64,000 nt of DNA, taken from contig NZ_JRHC01000002.1 of assembly GCF_000949475.1 (NCBI RefSeq), positions 496,001 to 560,000 of the forward strand, read 5' to 3'. Under the pieces are notes generated by a model. That model did not search any database and was not told where the DNA came from. It saw only the letters and a program-made list of their open reading frames with translations. The translations under genes were made by a program, and so were the position numbers. Positions 1-9,352 of this stretch are shown here, piece after piece. The DNA is from Draconibacterium sediminis (GTDB lineage: Bacteria; Bacteroidota; Bacteroidia; Bacteroidales; Prolixibacteraceae). Positions within the stretch are counted from its first letter, which is position 1. Each line of letters begins with the position of its first letter.

Positions 1-1322
1 ATGCCTATGCCTCCAATCCGGATTATGATGGTTTTCCATTAACCCGGGAAAACCCGGAGCTGGCTACTTTAAGGTGGGCCCAATATTATTTTAATACCTT
101 AAACTATATCGACCAACCGGAGCGTTTTGGCGAAGATGCCTACAACCAATTCAACTGGGGACAAAGCAGTGTTCGTATTAATTATAAATCCATATCACTG
201 GGCCTTTCCAATGAAAACCTCTGGTGGGGCCCCGGCAGACGCAATAGCTTGTTAATGACTAATACAGCGCCCGGTTTTCGTCATTATACTTTAAATACCA
301 CCCGTCCGATTCAGACACCTCTTGGTTCCTTTGAAGGACAAATTATAATTGGGAATCTTAAAGCTTCGGGATACCCGCCTCCCAATACCGAGGTAAAAGA
401 CCACAACGGCATTGGCTTTTATTCGCCCAAAAGGCAAGACGATCGATATTTTAACGGCATGATCCTGAATTACAGCCCCAGGTGGGTAAAAGGCCTTCAT
501 CTGGGCTTAATCCGTAGTTTCCAGATGTATAAGATCGATATGGACGACTCCTTCAATGCCTATTTGCCCGTTTTTAGTCCTTTCAGCCAAAAAGGAATAG
601 AAAAACAAGCGGGAGATACCAAAGAAGGTGAATTGAGTAACTACCAGAAAAGAGACGCATACTATTCGTTTTTTATGCGTTATGTCTGGCCCAAAGCACA
701 TGTTGAAATATATGCGGAATATGGACTGGCCGACAATCATTGGGTCGGAAGAGATTTTATTGTGGAGCTGGAACATTCAAGGGCCTTTAACTATGGGTTC
801 AGAAAACTAATTGATCTCCCTTCTGAGGATCAGGTTATTCAGGTGGGCATGGAAATCACTCATTTGGCAAAAAATCCAACCTCAGTATTAAGAGGCCCCC
901 AGGGTGTTTACCAGCAGGGCAGCAAAACCTGGTACACCGGCGTTGGTGTCCGGCAGGGTTATACCCACCAGGGGCAACTGCTGGGTGCCGGAATCGGACC
1001 GGGTAGTAACTTAATGAGTTTAAATGTGGGCTGGAACAAAGGTTTGAAAGGGATTGGACTTCATCTGGAACGGTATGCCCACAACGAAGATTTTCACAAT
1101 GAAATCATAAAAGATATACGAATGCACTGGGTCGATCTGGCAGCCGGATTAAACGGAAGTTGGGATTATAAGAATCTGTTGTTTTCACTGAATTTAAAAT
1201 TTGTAGGTGCCAAAAACTATCAATGGGAGTATGACTTTAACTGGAACGAATACTGGGATAACAGTCGTGGCGAAGATGTGTTTAATTTCCATGGTAAGTT
1301 GGGAATTATGTATCGTTTCTAG
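1..1322 (+). CDS. Wzi-like capsule assembly outer-membrane protein (5' end outside window)
   Basis: The frame is open from the first complete codon at base 3 to the TAG at 1320-1322, so the gene starts upstream of the window. An internal ATG at 249 is not the start: the residues before it still align with the next gene, for example the shared blocks GQSSVR, SNENLWWGPG and, later, GYTHxGQLxGAGI. The protein is rich in alternating aromatic and polar strands and ends in Arg-Phe, as outer-membrane beta-barrels do. Wzi-family proteins are lectin-like barrels that hold capsular polysaccharide on the cell surface. It is a tandem paralogue of the gene at 1660-3342 and lies at the upstream edge of a polysaccharide locus. 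The assignment rests on resemblance to that family and on context. No signal peptide can be checked because the N-terminus is missing. Confidence 0.75.
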   Translation, partial: AYASNPDYDGFPLTRENPELATLRWAQYYFNTLNYIDQPERFGEDAYNQFNWGQSSVRINYKSISLGLSNENLWWGPGRRNSLLMTNTAPGFRHYTLNTTRPIQTPLGSFEGQIIIGNLKASGYPPPNTEVKDHNGIGFYSPKRQDDRYFNGMILNYSPRWVKGLHLGLIRSFQMYKIDMDDSFNAYLPVFSPFSQKGIEKQAGDTKEGELSNYQKRDAYYSFFMRYVWPKAHVEIYAEYGLADNHWVGRDFIVELEHSRAFNYGFRKLIDLPSEDQVIQVGMEITHLAKNPTSVLRGPQGVYQQGSKTWYTGVGVRQGYTHQGQLLGAGIGPGSNLMSLNVGWNKGLKGIGLHLERYAHNEDFHNEIIKDIRMHWVDLAAGLNGSWDYKNLLFSLNLKFVGAKNYQWEYDFNWNEYWDNSRGEDVFNFHGKLGIMYRF

Positions 1323-1352
1323 TATCAGAACAAAAGAGTTGCAAGCTACGAG

Positions 1353-1429
<77 letters not shown>

Positions 1430-1579
1430 TATCCAGAATCTAGTATCAAGTACAAAGGCAAAAAAGATCTAAAAGATTTCACCACAGAGTTACTCCGAGA
1501 AATCACAGAGTTTCACAGCGAATAAGATAGAAAGTTAAGAACTACAATTTTACAATTTATCAGTTTTACAATTCTTTGT

Positions 1580-1656
1580 ATCAAGTATCCAAGATCCAGC
1601 ATCCAAGATCCAGTATCCAGAATCCGGAATCCAGTATCAAACATCAAGTATCTCAT
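1580..1656. repeat. Second heptanucleotide tandem repeat, abutting a start codon
   Basis: Eleven 7-base units of the form ATCCAGn or ATCAAGn run to within three bases of the ATG at 1660. Units 2-8 are the purest (ATCCAAG, ATCCAGC, ATCCAGT and variants). No Shine-Dalgarno-like sequence separates the array from the gene. Slippage by one unit would move the promoter or 5' UTR by 7 bases, so the tract could tune expression. That effect is inference. Confidence 0.9.
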
Positions 1657-1659
1657 ATC

Positions 1660-3342
1660 ATGTACACAAAATATAAACACTTACTTTTCTTCTCCCTGCT
1701 ATTCTTTATTGGCGCGGAGAGTAGTTGGGCGCAGTCCTTATCCCTAAATAAACAAAACCTGAACGATTATTACCGTCGTCAGCAGTTGCTGGGCAATGTG
1801 AATCCGACCTTATCTTTCACCTCCCGGCCTTTGTTTTCGGAAGCACTGGATACTGATAATATTTTCGATCCTGAAAATACATTGGAAAATTCCAGCCTTA
1901 CCAACTTTAACAGCACCTTTACCTTTCACAAAGGAAGGGGGAAATTCACCCTGCTTCCCGCGAGTATACTGAACCAATACAACAGCCATCATCCGGAGGG
2001 CATTAACGATGGTTCGATGATTCCGGCACGGGGAGCACAAATACGCGCCGACCTGGGATTCTATTTTAAATACAGCCTGCTGAGTATAACCTTTAATCCG
2101 GAATTGGTTTATGCCCACAATAAATTATACGATGGTTTTCCTTCCGGCTATAAAACCACTTTGAATCTACAATTTCCCAACTCAAAAGGGACAATTGATC
2201 TACCGGAACGTATCGGTGGTTTTCATTACACCAAGTTTCTGTTAGGTCAGAGTAGTGTTCGCTTAAGCTACAAGCCCATCTCCATTGGGCTGTCGAATGA
2301 AAACCTTTGGTGGGGACCGGGTTATAAAAACTCCCTGCTCATGACTAACTCAGCATCAGGTTTTTTACATCTCACTTTAAATACAGTACACCCCGTAAAA
2401 ACACCGATTGGTTCGTTCGAAGGACGGCTTATTGCAGGAAAACTGGAAGAATCGGGATATACCGAAGGATTGCCGGATGACTGGCGTTATTTAAATGCGA
2501 TGGTTTTAAGCTATCAACCCCGCTGGGTACCGGGTTTGTTTTTGGGCTTTACACGAAGTTTTCAAATCTACTCGGAAGATATGGGCTCAGGATTTTCTGA
2601 TTATCTGCCGGTACTTAGTTTGCTTTCCAAAAGTTCTGGCGGTTCCAATGAAGAGGTAGACAGTCAGCGACAGGATCAACTTATTTCGCTTTTTGCCAGA
2701 TGGCTTTTCCCTGAATCGAATGCCGAAATTTATTTTGAATATGGCCGCGAAGACCATTCCTGGGACATGCGCGACTTTTTGTTGGAACCAACGCATACTT
2801 CCGCTTATATTCTTGGAGCACATAAATTACTGGGCTTTAAAGGAGATCGTTATTTCCAGGTACGGGGAGAAATTACCCAAATGGCTTTAAGTCAGACAAC
2901 GTTGAATAGAAACCGTGACTATACAAATCCTTTAGCTAACGCCTGGTATTACCATCATCAGGTTAAACATGGTTATACCCATAAAGGACAATTAGTGGGT
3001 GCAGGAATTGACCCCGGGAGCAACACCCAAACTCTTGAAATTAGTTGGAACAGAGAAATTAAACAAGTAGGTATTGAATTCGATCGTTATGTACACAATA
3101 ATAATTTCTGGTACGAATCCATTAAAGATTTCCGGGCCAACTGGGTGGATTTAAGCACCTCGGTTTTTGCCAACTGGGATTATAAAAACTTTTTGGTATT
3201 TGGAAAAATAAAGCTGGTTAGCAGCAGAAACTATCAATGGCTTTACGAGCCCACTTGGGCCGAAGTACAGGCCGATTACTGGACACACCCCAACAACACA
3301 TTTAACCTGCATACACAATTTGGTGTTTCCTACCGATTCTGA
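1660..3342 (+). CDS. Wzi-like capsule assembly outer-membrane protein
   Basis: 560 residues. The frame is open from a possible ATG at 1576, but residues between 1576 and 1659 would be encoded by the heptamer repeat. The ATG at 1660 begins a clear signal peptide (MYTKYKHLLFF, hydrophobic core, then SSWAQ as cleavage site), so 1660 is chosen. The mature part is a predicted beta-barrel with many aromatic residues and ends in SYRF. It shares SNENLWWGPG, TNSASGF, GSFEG and GYTHKGQLVGAGIDPGSN with the upstream partial gene, so the two are tandem duplicates. Known role of the family: surface attachment of capsule. Gene order (next to glycosyltransferases, polymerase and export genes) supports this. 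It may share a transcript with the downstream glycosyltransferase at 3414. Confidence 0.8.
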   Translation: MYTKYKHLLFFSLLFFIGAESSWAQSLSLNKQNLNDYYRRQQLLGNVNPTLSFTSRPLFSEALDTDNIFDPENTLENSSLTNFNSTFTFHKGRGKFTLLPASILNQYNSHHPEGINDGSMIPARGAQIRADLGFYFKYSLLSITFNPELVYAHNKLYDGFPSGYKTTLNLQFPNSKGTIDLPERIGGFHYTKFLLGQSSVRLSYKPISIGLSNENLWWGPGYKNSLLMTNSASGFLHLTLNTVHPVKTPIGSFEGRLIAGKLEESGYTEGLPDDWRYLNAMVLSYQPRWVPGLFLGFTRSFQIYSEDMGSGFSDYLPVLSLLSKSSGGSNEEVDSQRQDQLISLFARWLFPESNAEIYFEYGREDHSWDMRDFLLEPTHTSAYILGAHKLLGFKGDRYFQVRGEITQMALSQTTLNRNRDYTNPLANAWYYHHQVKHGYTHKGQLVGAGIDPGSNTQTLEISWNREIKQVGIEFDRYVHNNNFWYESIKDFRANWVDLSTSVFANWDYKNFLVFGKIKLVSSRNYQWLYEPTWAEVQADYWTHPNNTFNLHTQFGVSYRF

Positions 3343-3413
3343 TACTTTAATTAAACCATAAGACAAGCTTATTAGCAAACTAAAAAAACGACCAACATTA
3401 TACCAATTCGCCA

Positions 3414-4229
3414 ATGCAGATCTCCCCGTTAATTTCAATTATCGTTCCTTGTTACAATCAAGGGAAATATCTTACTGAATGTCTCGCAAGTGTTCATTCA
3501 CAAAGCTATGATAATTACGAAATTGTTATAGTAAACGATGGAAGTACAGACGCGCAAACCAACAAAACAATACGCGGGATTTCGCACCCCCGGATAAAAG
3601 TACTGGAAACAAAAAACCAGGGCGTTTCCGCTGCCCGTAACCTGGGAATTAATAAATCGACAGGTAAGTACATTTTACCTTTGGATGCAGACGATAAAAT
3701 TGGTGCAGATTTTATTCAGCAGGCTGTTGAAATTCTGGAAAAGAACGATGAAATTAAAGTGGTAAATTGTAAAGTCACACTGTTTGGGGCAAAAAAAGGT
3801 ATTTTACCTGTTGAAACCTATTCGTTGGAGAAGCTGCTGGCAAGAAACTTTATAGTGGTTTCAGCCATTTTCCGAAGGTCAGATTTTGACCAAACAAAGG
3901 GATACAACCCAAATATGAGAGAAGGTTTTGAGGATTGGGATTTTTGGATAACATTGCTAAAAAACGGAGGTGCTGTACATACCTTAAATGACACCGGCTT
4001 TTTTTATCGCATTAAAAGAAATTCAAGAAATGCTTCCGTACTCTCACGTAGAGAACATTTGCGTAAACTGAGGCATCAAATTTATTTGAATCACCAGGAC
4101 ATTTATTCTCAACATTTACTGGATCCCCAGGAATCTTTTGAATATGAACTAATTACTCAATCACGCGAGTATAAACTGGGTGTACTTTTGCTTCGACCTA
4201 TTCGTGCAATTTTCAAGTTTCTAAATTGA
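3414..4229 (+). CDS. Family 2 glycosyltransferase
   Basis: 271 residues with the GT-A fold of family GT2. The N-terminus PLISIIVPCYNQGKYL is followed by NDGSTD near residue 41-46 (nucleotide binding), LDADD near residue 93 (the DXD-type metal site) and an acidic EDWDFW motif near residue 173, which holds the likely catalytic base. It transfers a sugar from a nucleotide donor to a lipid-linked glycan at the inner face of the membrane. No membrane segment is obvious. Its stop overlaps the next start, so it is translationally coupled to the Wzy-like gene. The sugar specificity cannot be read from the sequence. Confidence 0.9.
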   Translation: MQISPLISIIVPCYNQGKYLTECLASVHSQSYDNYEIVIVNDGSTDAQTNKTIRGISHPRIKVLETKNQGVSAARNLGINKSTGKYILPLDADDKIGADFIQQAVEILEKNDEIKVVNCKVTLFGAKKGILPVETYSLEKLLARNFIVVSAIFRRSDFDQTKGYNPNMREGFEDWDFWITLLKNGGAVHTLNDTGFFYRIKRNSRNASVLSRREHLRKLRHQIYLNHQDIYSQHLLDPQESFEYELITQSREYKLGVLLLRPIRAIFKFLN

Positions 4230-5479
4230 TTCATACTCTAATTCATAATTACAAAAAGTATTATTCAACATTACTAAATCTATTTATAGTATTGTTGTTT
4301 GTGGATGCAATCATTGATCCGAATAATCGGGTTTTGCATTTAAAATACGTATTATTTGGACTGGTAATTTTAATTTGGGGTTCAGGGAAACTTTTTGAGC
4401 GTTTAGAACTACCTCCAAGGCGGCTTATCTATATCATACTGTTTGTTTCGTTTTTTATGCCTTTTTATGCTTTGTCAATGGGGCTCATTAATAACTTCTT
4501 ACAAAATACAGACCTACAAGCTATTGTATATTTTAATTCATTTTTCTTTTTCCTGTTGATATTTATAATATATGATACAGGTTTTGATTTAACTAAAGTT
4601 ATAAATCGATCAACACTATTAATAATAGTAATTACGCTGGGTATATATTGTTTTTTTATTTTACAACCTTCGATGTATCTGGTTCTTACAAAATATTTGG
4701 TAATTGATAAAAACATTGCAGTTTTTGGTTTAAGAAAATATGGACCAATCACGATGCTAATGATCTACTTCAGAACATCTCCTTTGCTCGTATTTCCACT
4801 GGCTTATTTCCTTCAACGCATATTGATGGATAAAACCAGTAAGGCCCGTTTTATACACTATTTTATATTAACTGCCATAATTGTGACATTATTCCTTTCA
4901 GGTACAAGAGCAAACCTGGTATCGCTTCTTTTTATTATCCTGTTCTATGTCTGTTTATGGACTTTTAAAAAATCAAAGCCTGCTTTTATTTTATTGTCGT
5001 TAGTACTTTCTCTGGTATTTATATACGAGGTTTCAACTATTCTTACCATTCTTTTTGATAAGAGCGAAATATCCAACTCCGTAAAACTGGGGCATTTTGA
5101 ATCCTATTTGGATTATTTTTCAAAAAATGGCTTACAATTATTTTTTGGACAAGGTTTTGGAGGAGCTTTTTATTCGTCAGGATTCAACAAGCTTACAACA
5201 GTAACGGAGCTTACCTATCTGGAGACAATCAGAGTATGGGGGCTGCCAATCACTTTCATATTTATTTTGATTTTAATACTCCCAATCATAAAAGATATAA
5301 GGGATAAAAATTTTAGTTCGGTTTCAGTTGCCTATATAGCCTATCTTTTTATCGCCGGTACAAATCCTTTTTTATTCAGTTCTACAGGTATGATGGTACT
5401 GGTATATGTCTTTTCCAGGTCGTTTATGGTAACGAATAGCGAAAACAGGATTGTTGTAAATGGAGTTAAACAATTTTAG
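4226..5479 (+). CDS. Wzy-like O-antigen/exopolysaccharide polymerase
   Basis: 417 residues, almost entirely hydrophobic, with about ten to eleven predicted membrane helices. A long central loop carries the segment LQLFFGQGFGGAF, typical of the O-antigen ligase/polymerase (Wzy_C) superfamily, in which a periplasmic loop near a GxG motif is conserved. It starts at a TTG (4226) that overlaps the TGA of the upstream glycosyltransferase (TTGA), suggesting coupled translation. The protein probably joins repeat units made by the adjacent transferases in the periplasm. Wzy proteins are poorly conserved, so the call depends on topology, size and context. A WaaL-type ligase is the main alternative. Confidence 0.75.
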   Translation: MIHTLIHNYKKYYSTLLNLFIVLLFVDAIIDPNNRVLHLKYVLFGLVILIWGSGKLFERLELPPRRLIYIILFVSFFMPFYALSMGLINNFLQNTDLQAIVYFNSFFFFLLIFIIYDTGFDLTKVINRSTLLIIVITLGIYCFFILQPSMYLVLTKYLVIDKNIAVFGLRKYGPITMLMIYFRTSPLLVFPLAYFLQRILMDKTSKARFIHYFILTAIIVTLFLSGTRANLVSLLFIILFYVCLWTFKKSKPAFILLSLVLSLVFIYEVSTILTILFDKSEISNSVKLGHFESYLDYFSKNGLQLFFGQGFGGAFYSSGFNKLTTVTELTYLETIRVWGLPITFIFILILILPIIKDIRDKNFSSVSVAYIAYLFIAGTNPFLFSSTGMMVLVYVFSRSFMVTNSENRIVVNGVKQF

Positions 5480-5495
5480 CAAACATTAGTAATAC

Positions 5496-6560
5496 ATGAG
5501 AATTACAAAGTTAGATGGATTACGAGGCATTTTCTGTTTGATGATTATTCTTTTTCACTATAAAGAAGATTTTCTGCCATCATACCTATACAACAACTTT
5601 TTCATTCGTGAGTCTTATCTCGCTGTAGATTTCTTTTTTGTATTATCCGGCTTTGTAATTTCTTATAATTACAACACTATAAAAACAATAGGGGAATTTA
5701 TTACTTATATCAAAAAACGTTTTATCCGGCTCTATCCTCTTCTTCTTTTCTCAACAACGGCTTTTTTTCTGACCGATCTTTTTTTCAATTATTTCTTACC
5801 AACGTATATTTCAACTGTCGAACCATTCTATGCACTATTTAAAAAATATTTGGATACCATAGCTTTTACCAATTCCACTCCTATTCTTGGAAATACTTTT
5901 GGAATGAATCCTCCTTCCTGGTCAATTTCAGCCGAAATGATTTCATATATTATCTTTGGTTTTTCAATGGTATTCATCCCAAAAAAATATACCAGACCTT
6001 TTTTAATGACTATAATAATACTCAGTGCAGTATTCCTGATTATAAATGGTTGGTTATTCGAAATTAAAGGCGATTTAAGTTTTCTGAGAGGTTTTATTTC
6101 ATTTAATATCGGGTATTTTGTGTGGTTGTTTTCATTAAAAAAATTCAAAATAAACAACTCACTTGAGTTTATTCTGCCAATACTATTCTTGTTCCTACTA
6201 TTTATATCATTTAACGTAACGGGTCTAAGTAAAAATATAGTTAGCTATACAATAATTCCTCTGTTTTTTGGATTTTCAGTATTAACTTTTCTGAAAACAG
6301 ATGGTGTTCTTAGTAAGTTACTTGAATCAAAACCCTTGAAATTTCTGGGTGATATATCCTATTCCATCTATCTAAATCATTTTATCATTCTGATTTTGGT
6401 TCCTGAGGGAATTGTTACTTTTTTAGGATTAAGCAAAACCAACTTTCATCTGATTTTAATATTCATAATTTCGGTTACATTGATAATTCTTTATAGTTTC
6501 TTTACCTATAAAGTTGTTGAATTACGTGGGGCTTCTTATTTAAAAAAGAAGTTGTTATAG
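5496..6560 (+). CDS. Acyltransferase family 3 (OafA/YrhL-like) membrane protein
   Basis: 354 residues with about ten membrane helices. The N-terminal motif MRITKLDGLRGIFCLMIILFH contains the conserved Asp-Gly-x-Arg and His of acyltransferase family 3, and RESYLAVDFFFVLSGFV is the second family signature. A later segment, PPSWSISAEM, matches the conserved WSL/I-x-E region. These enzymes acetylate sugars of O-antigen or exopolysaccharide, using acetyl groups carried across the membrane. It sits 16 bases after the polymerase gene in the same operon, so the glycan made here is probably O-acylated. Which sugar is modified is unknown. Confidence 0.88.
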   Translation: MRITKLDGLRGIFCLMIILFHYKEDFLPSYLYNNFFIRESYLAVDFFFVLSGFVISYNYNTIKTIGEFITYIKKRFIRLYPLLLFSTTAFFLTDLFFNYFLPTYISTVEPFYALFKKYLDTIAFTNSTPILGNTFGMNPPSWSISAEMISYIIFGFSMVFIPKKYTRPFLMTIIILSAVFLIINGWLFEIKGDLSFLRGFISFNIGYFVWLFSLKKFKINNSLEFILPILFLFLLFISFNVTGLSKNIVSYTIIPLFFGFSVLTFLKTDGVLSKLLESKPLKFLGDISYSIYLNHFIILILVPEGIVTFLGLSKTNFHLILIFIISVTLIILYSFFTYKVVELRGASYLKKKLL

Positions 6561-6581
6561 TACATATTAAACAGAACAACC

Positions 6582-7409
6582 TTGGTCGATATATTATTAT
6601 CAACTTTTAACGGTCAGGCTTATATCCCGGATTTGCTTCAATCGCTGCAAAGCCAAACATTTACTGATTGGCGATTAATTGTCAGAGATGATGGTTCAAC
6701 AGATGAAACCCTTTCCATGTTAAAGCATTTTAGGGAAACCCATCCGAAAAAAATAATCAACCTTGATGAGAAGATAAAAAACCTGGGGCCAATGCGAAGT
6801 TTTGAAAAACTGATGGAATACAGTTCTGCTGAATACATCATGTTTTGCGATCAGGATGATGTATGGTTACCCCATAAAATAGAAGAATCGTTAGCTTGTA
6901 TTCAGCAACTGGAGCAGAAAAACCCGGATAAAGCGGCATTGGTTTTTAGCGATCTGGAAGTAGTGGATGAACACTTAAATACAATTAATTCATCGTTCTG
7001 GAGCTATTCGAAAGTTAATCCCGAGAACGTATACAACTGTTACAAACTTTTGATTAACAATCCGGCACCGGGCTGCACTTTTATATTGAACAAAAAAGTG
7101 AAATCACTGGTTCTGCCCTTCCCTGAACAGGCCCGGATGCACGACTGGTGGATTATATTGAAAGTTGCCGAATCAGGAGTAATTGATTACCTAAAAAAGC
7201 CGGGCTTACTATACCGGCAACACAAAAAAAATAAAGTAGGTGCTGAGGCCATCAAAAACACTTACCTGTTATCGCGTATGGCCAGTTTTTCGCTCACTAT
7301 AAAAAGAAATAAGGAAAGCTATCAAATGATGAAATGTTTGTCGAACGAATATTCACTCATTAAACTTTTCTATTACAAACTGCGCATATCGCTAGCTAAA
7401 CTCCTCTGA
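6582..7409 (+). CDS. Family 2 glycosyltransferase
   Basis: 275 residues. It begins at a TTG (6582) because the GT2 fold starts at once: VDILLSTFNGQAYI, then RDDGSTDET near residue 36, FCDQDDVW near residue 88 (DXD-type site, in the rhamnosyltransferase-like DQDDxW form) and MHDWW near residue 185. The DQDD-W and HDWW pair is typical of GT2 enzymes resembling alpha-L-rhamnosyltransferases. The downstream glycosyltransferase at 7414 follows by only four bases and has the same motifs, so the two are likely related. The exact donor and acceptor are not determined. Confidence 0.88.
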   Translation: MVDILLSTFNGQAYIPDLLQSLQSQTFTDWRLIVRDDGSTDETLSMLKHFRETHPKKIINLDEKIKNLGPMRSFEKLMEYSSAEYIMFCDQDDVWLPHKIEESLACIQQLEQKNPDKAALVFSDLEVVDEHLNTINSSFWSYSKVNPENVYNCYKLLINNPAPGCTFILNKKVKSLVLPFPEQARMHDWWIILKVAESGVIDYLKKPGLLYRQHKKNKVGAEAIKNTYLLSRMASFSLTIKRNKESYQMMKCLSNEYSLIKLFYYKLRISLAKLL

Positions 7410-7413
7410 CAAA

Positions 7414-8139
7414 ATGGTTATTTCGGTTTGTATACCAACTTATAACGGCGGGCACTACATAAAAGAACAGCTCGATTCCATTCTGAACCAGACCCGGGCT
7501 GTTGATGAGATTATTATTTCAGATGATTCATCAACCGATCAAACGCTTGAAATTATTCGGTCGTATAATAATCCCAAAATAAGGTTATTCGAAAATCAAC
7601 AGTTTTCAAGTCCGATATTCAACCTCGAATTTGCTCTAAAACAGGCCACGGGCGATTACATATTTTTAGCCGACCAGGATGATATATGGATGCCTGATAA
7701 AGTAGAAATTTTGGTAAAAGAACTGGCAACATGTAAACTGGTAATTTCAGACGGAGTGGTAATAAACCAACAGGGCAAAGAACTTGCTCCGTCAATATTC
7801 GAAATCTATAACTCGCAAAAGGGCTTTTTTAAGAACCTCACAAAAAACTCCTATATGGGTTGTTGTATGGCTATTCATAAAGATTTGCTACCGATTGTTC
7901 TCCCCTTCCCTAAAAAGATTGCCATGCACGATTTATGGATCGGGCTAAATGCGGAACTTTATACTAACCCGATATTCTGCCCCGCCAAACTGGTGAAATA
8001 CAGAAGGCATGATTTTAACAAAACGCCACTGGATGCCCAAACCAATACGAATTCGCTGTCTTATAAAATAGCCTTTCGGCTTACCATACTTTTGCTTCTC
8101 GTTGCGCGATTTGTGCGACGAAAAATGAGATTTAGATAG
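7414..8139 (+). CDS. Family 2 glycosyltransferase (rhamnosyltransferase-like)
   Basis: 241 residues. Motifs follow the same order as in the previous gene: VISVCIPTYNGG at the N-terminus, SDDSSTDQT near residue 36, LADQDDIWMPDK near residue 84, and MHDLWIG near residue 170. It is slightly short for the family but has all core elements. The C-terminus is a basic, hydrophobic stretch (LLLLVARFVRRKMRF) that could bind the membrane surface. It closes the first co-directional run of the polysaccharide operon, and a repeat-bearing gap of about 200 bases follows. Confidence 0.88.
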   Translation: MVISVCIPTYNGGHYIKEQLDSILNQTRAVDEIIISDDSSTDQTLEIIRSYNNPKIRLFENQQFSSPIFNLEFALKQATGDYIFLADQDDIWMPDKVEILVKELATCKLVISDGVVINQQGKELAPSIFEIYNSQKGFFKNLTKNSYMGCCMAIHKDLLPIVLPFPKKIAMHDLWIGLNAELYTNPIFCPAKLVKYRRHDFNKTPLDAQTNTNSLSYKIAFRLTILLLLVARFVRRKMRFR

Positions 8140-8224
8140 AATTCGTTTCACCGGTGTCCACTATACATGAATAAGATTCCTCGCTCTGCGAGGAATGACA
8201 AAGGATTCAGAAGACCTAATCAGA

Positions 8225-8269
8225 CTTCGACTACGCTCAGTCTGACAGTCACCCTGAGCGTAGTCGAAG
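8225..8269. repeat. Perfect inverted repeat, interspersed-repeat type
   Basis: Arms of 16 bases (CTTCGACTACGCTCAG at 8225-8240 and its exact reverse complement at 8254-8269) flank a 13-base loop. A second small repeat-like palindrome, CCTCGCTCTGCGAGG, lies about 50 bases upstream. There is no T-run, so it is not a plain terminator. It looks like a dispersed intergenic palindrome of the kind common in Bacteroidota. A processing or 3'-stabilising hairpin in the polysaccharide mRNA is possible. Confidence 0.85.
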
Positions 8270-8345
8270 GGTGACTATCAAACGGGTTCTGATAAGTATT
8301 ACCGAACAAAACGAAATAAAAAAAAAGACACGCTATACAACAAAA

Positions 8346-9230
8346 ATGGAAACGCCTCACATAGTTGTACTAATTCTGAATTATAATTCGTGGAAAGCCA
8401 CTTTGGGTTATGTACAGCAATTAAAGTTGCAGCAAGGTATCCGGCTTACCATTTTGGTAGTCGACAACTGTTCTACAGATAATTCTTATCATACCCTTGT
8501 CCAACATTTCCAAGACGAAGAACAGGTAGAGATTATACAATCGGAATACAATGGTGGCTATGCTTACGGAAATAATTATGGCTTAAAACACCTTCTGCAA
8601 AAATTACCGGAAAACACCTTTGTTGTGATAAGCAATAACGATATTTCAATCGATAATCCGAAGCTATTGCAGCAACTCGTTAACTACTACAAGCAATGTA
8701 ACGACATTGCTTTTATTTCACCACTTATGCACATGGATGGTCAACCCGCCCCTAATGCTGCCTGGAAAATTCCGGGTTTTTCTTATGATATCCTCAGTGT
8801 AGCCAGTTTTAACAGAGTAAAATCCAATGAAGCTGTTTACTATGATATACCTATACAACAAGAATTATTTGCAGTGGATTGCCTTACCGGCTCCTTTTTT
8901 ATGGGAAAGCTGGAAACTTTTGCGCGGTTAAACTATTTCGATGAACGTACTTTTTTGTATGAAGAGGAACGTATATTGGGGCTAAAAGTAAAAAAAGCCG
9001 GGCTTAAGAATTACCTGGCACTGCAGCTAAAATTTTATCACGAGCACTCCGCTGTTATCAGCAAAGAAATGAATCAGCTGGCACAAATCCGGCATCTATT
9101 CAACAGCAGAATCGTTTTTCATAAATACCACGCCAATACAAATATCGTTCTGCTTACCTTTTTAAAAGTATTTTACGCGCTTTTTATTTTTGCCAAAAAG
9201 CTGCAATTAAAATTTATAAAGCGCAGCTAA
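8346..9230 (+). CDS. Family 2 glycosyltransferase (WbbL-like)
   Basis: 294 residues from the ATG at 8346. The frame is open from a GTG at 8271, but that codon lies at the edge of the inverted repeat and adds 25 low-quality residues before METPHIVVLILNYNSW, where the GT2 domain starts. Motifs are VVDNCSTDNSY near residue 39, SNNDISID near residue 94 (metal site), DCLTGSFFMG near residue 178 and FDERTFLYEEE near residue 198, the last two in the arrangement of WbbL/RfbN-type rhamnosyltransferases. It probably adds a residue to the lipid-linked repeat unit. It is separated from its neighbours and may be transcribed with the export genes downstream. Confidence 0.88.
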   Translation: METPHIVVLILNYNSWKATLGYVQQLKLQQGIRLTILVVDNCSTDNSYHTLVQHFQDEEQVEIIQSEYNGGYAYGNNYGLKHLLQKLPENTFVVISNNDISIDNPKLLQQLVNYYKQCNDIAFISPLMHMDGQPAPNAAWKIPGFSYDILSVASFNRVKSNEAVYYDIPIQQELFAVDCLTGSFFMGKLETFARLNYFDERTFLYEEERILGLKVKKAGLKNYLALQLKFYHEHSAVISKEMNQLAQIRHLFNSRIVFHKYHANTNIVLLTFLKVFYALFIFAKKLQLKFIKRS

Positions 9231-9352
9231 ATTTCGAATTCTTATGAAGAACTGCCCTGGATGACTTTATTGAAATGAGATTTTATTACTTTTATTGCTC
9301 AATATTTACACATACTGTACATTATTTAATACCTAAAACATAAGCTATATCT

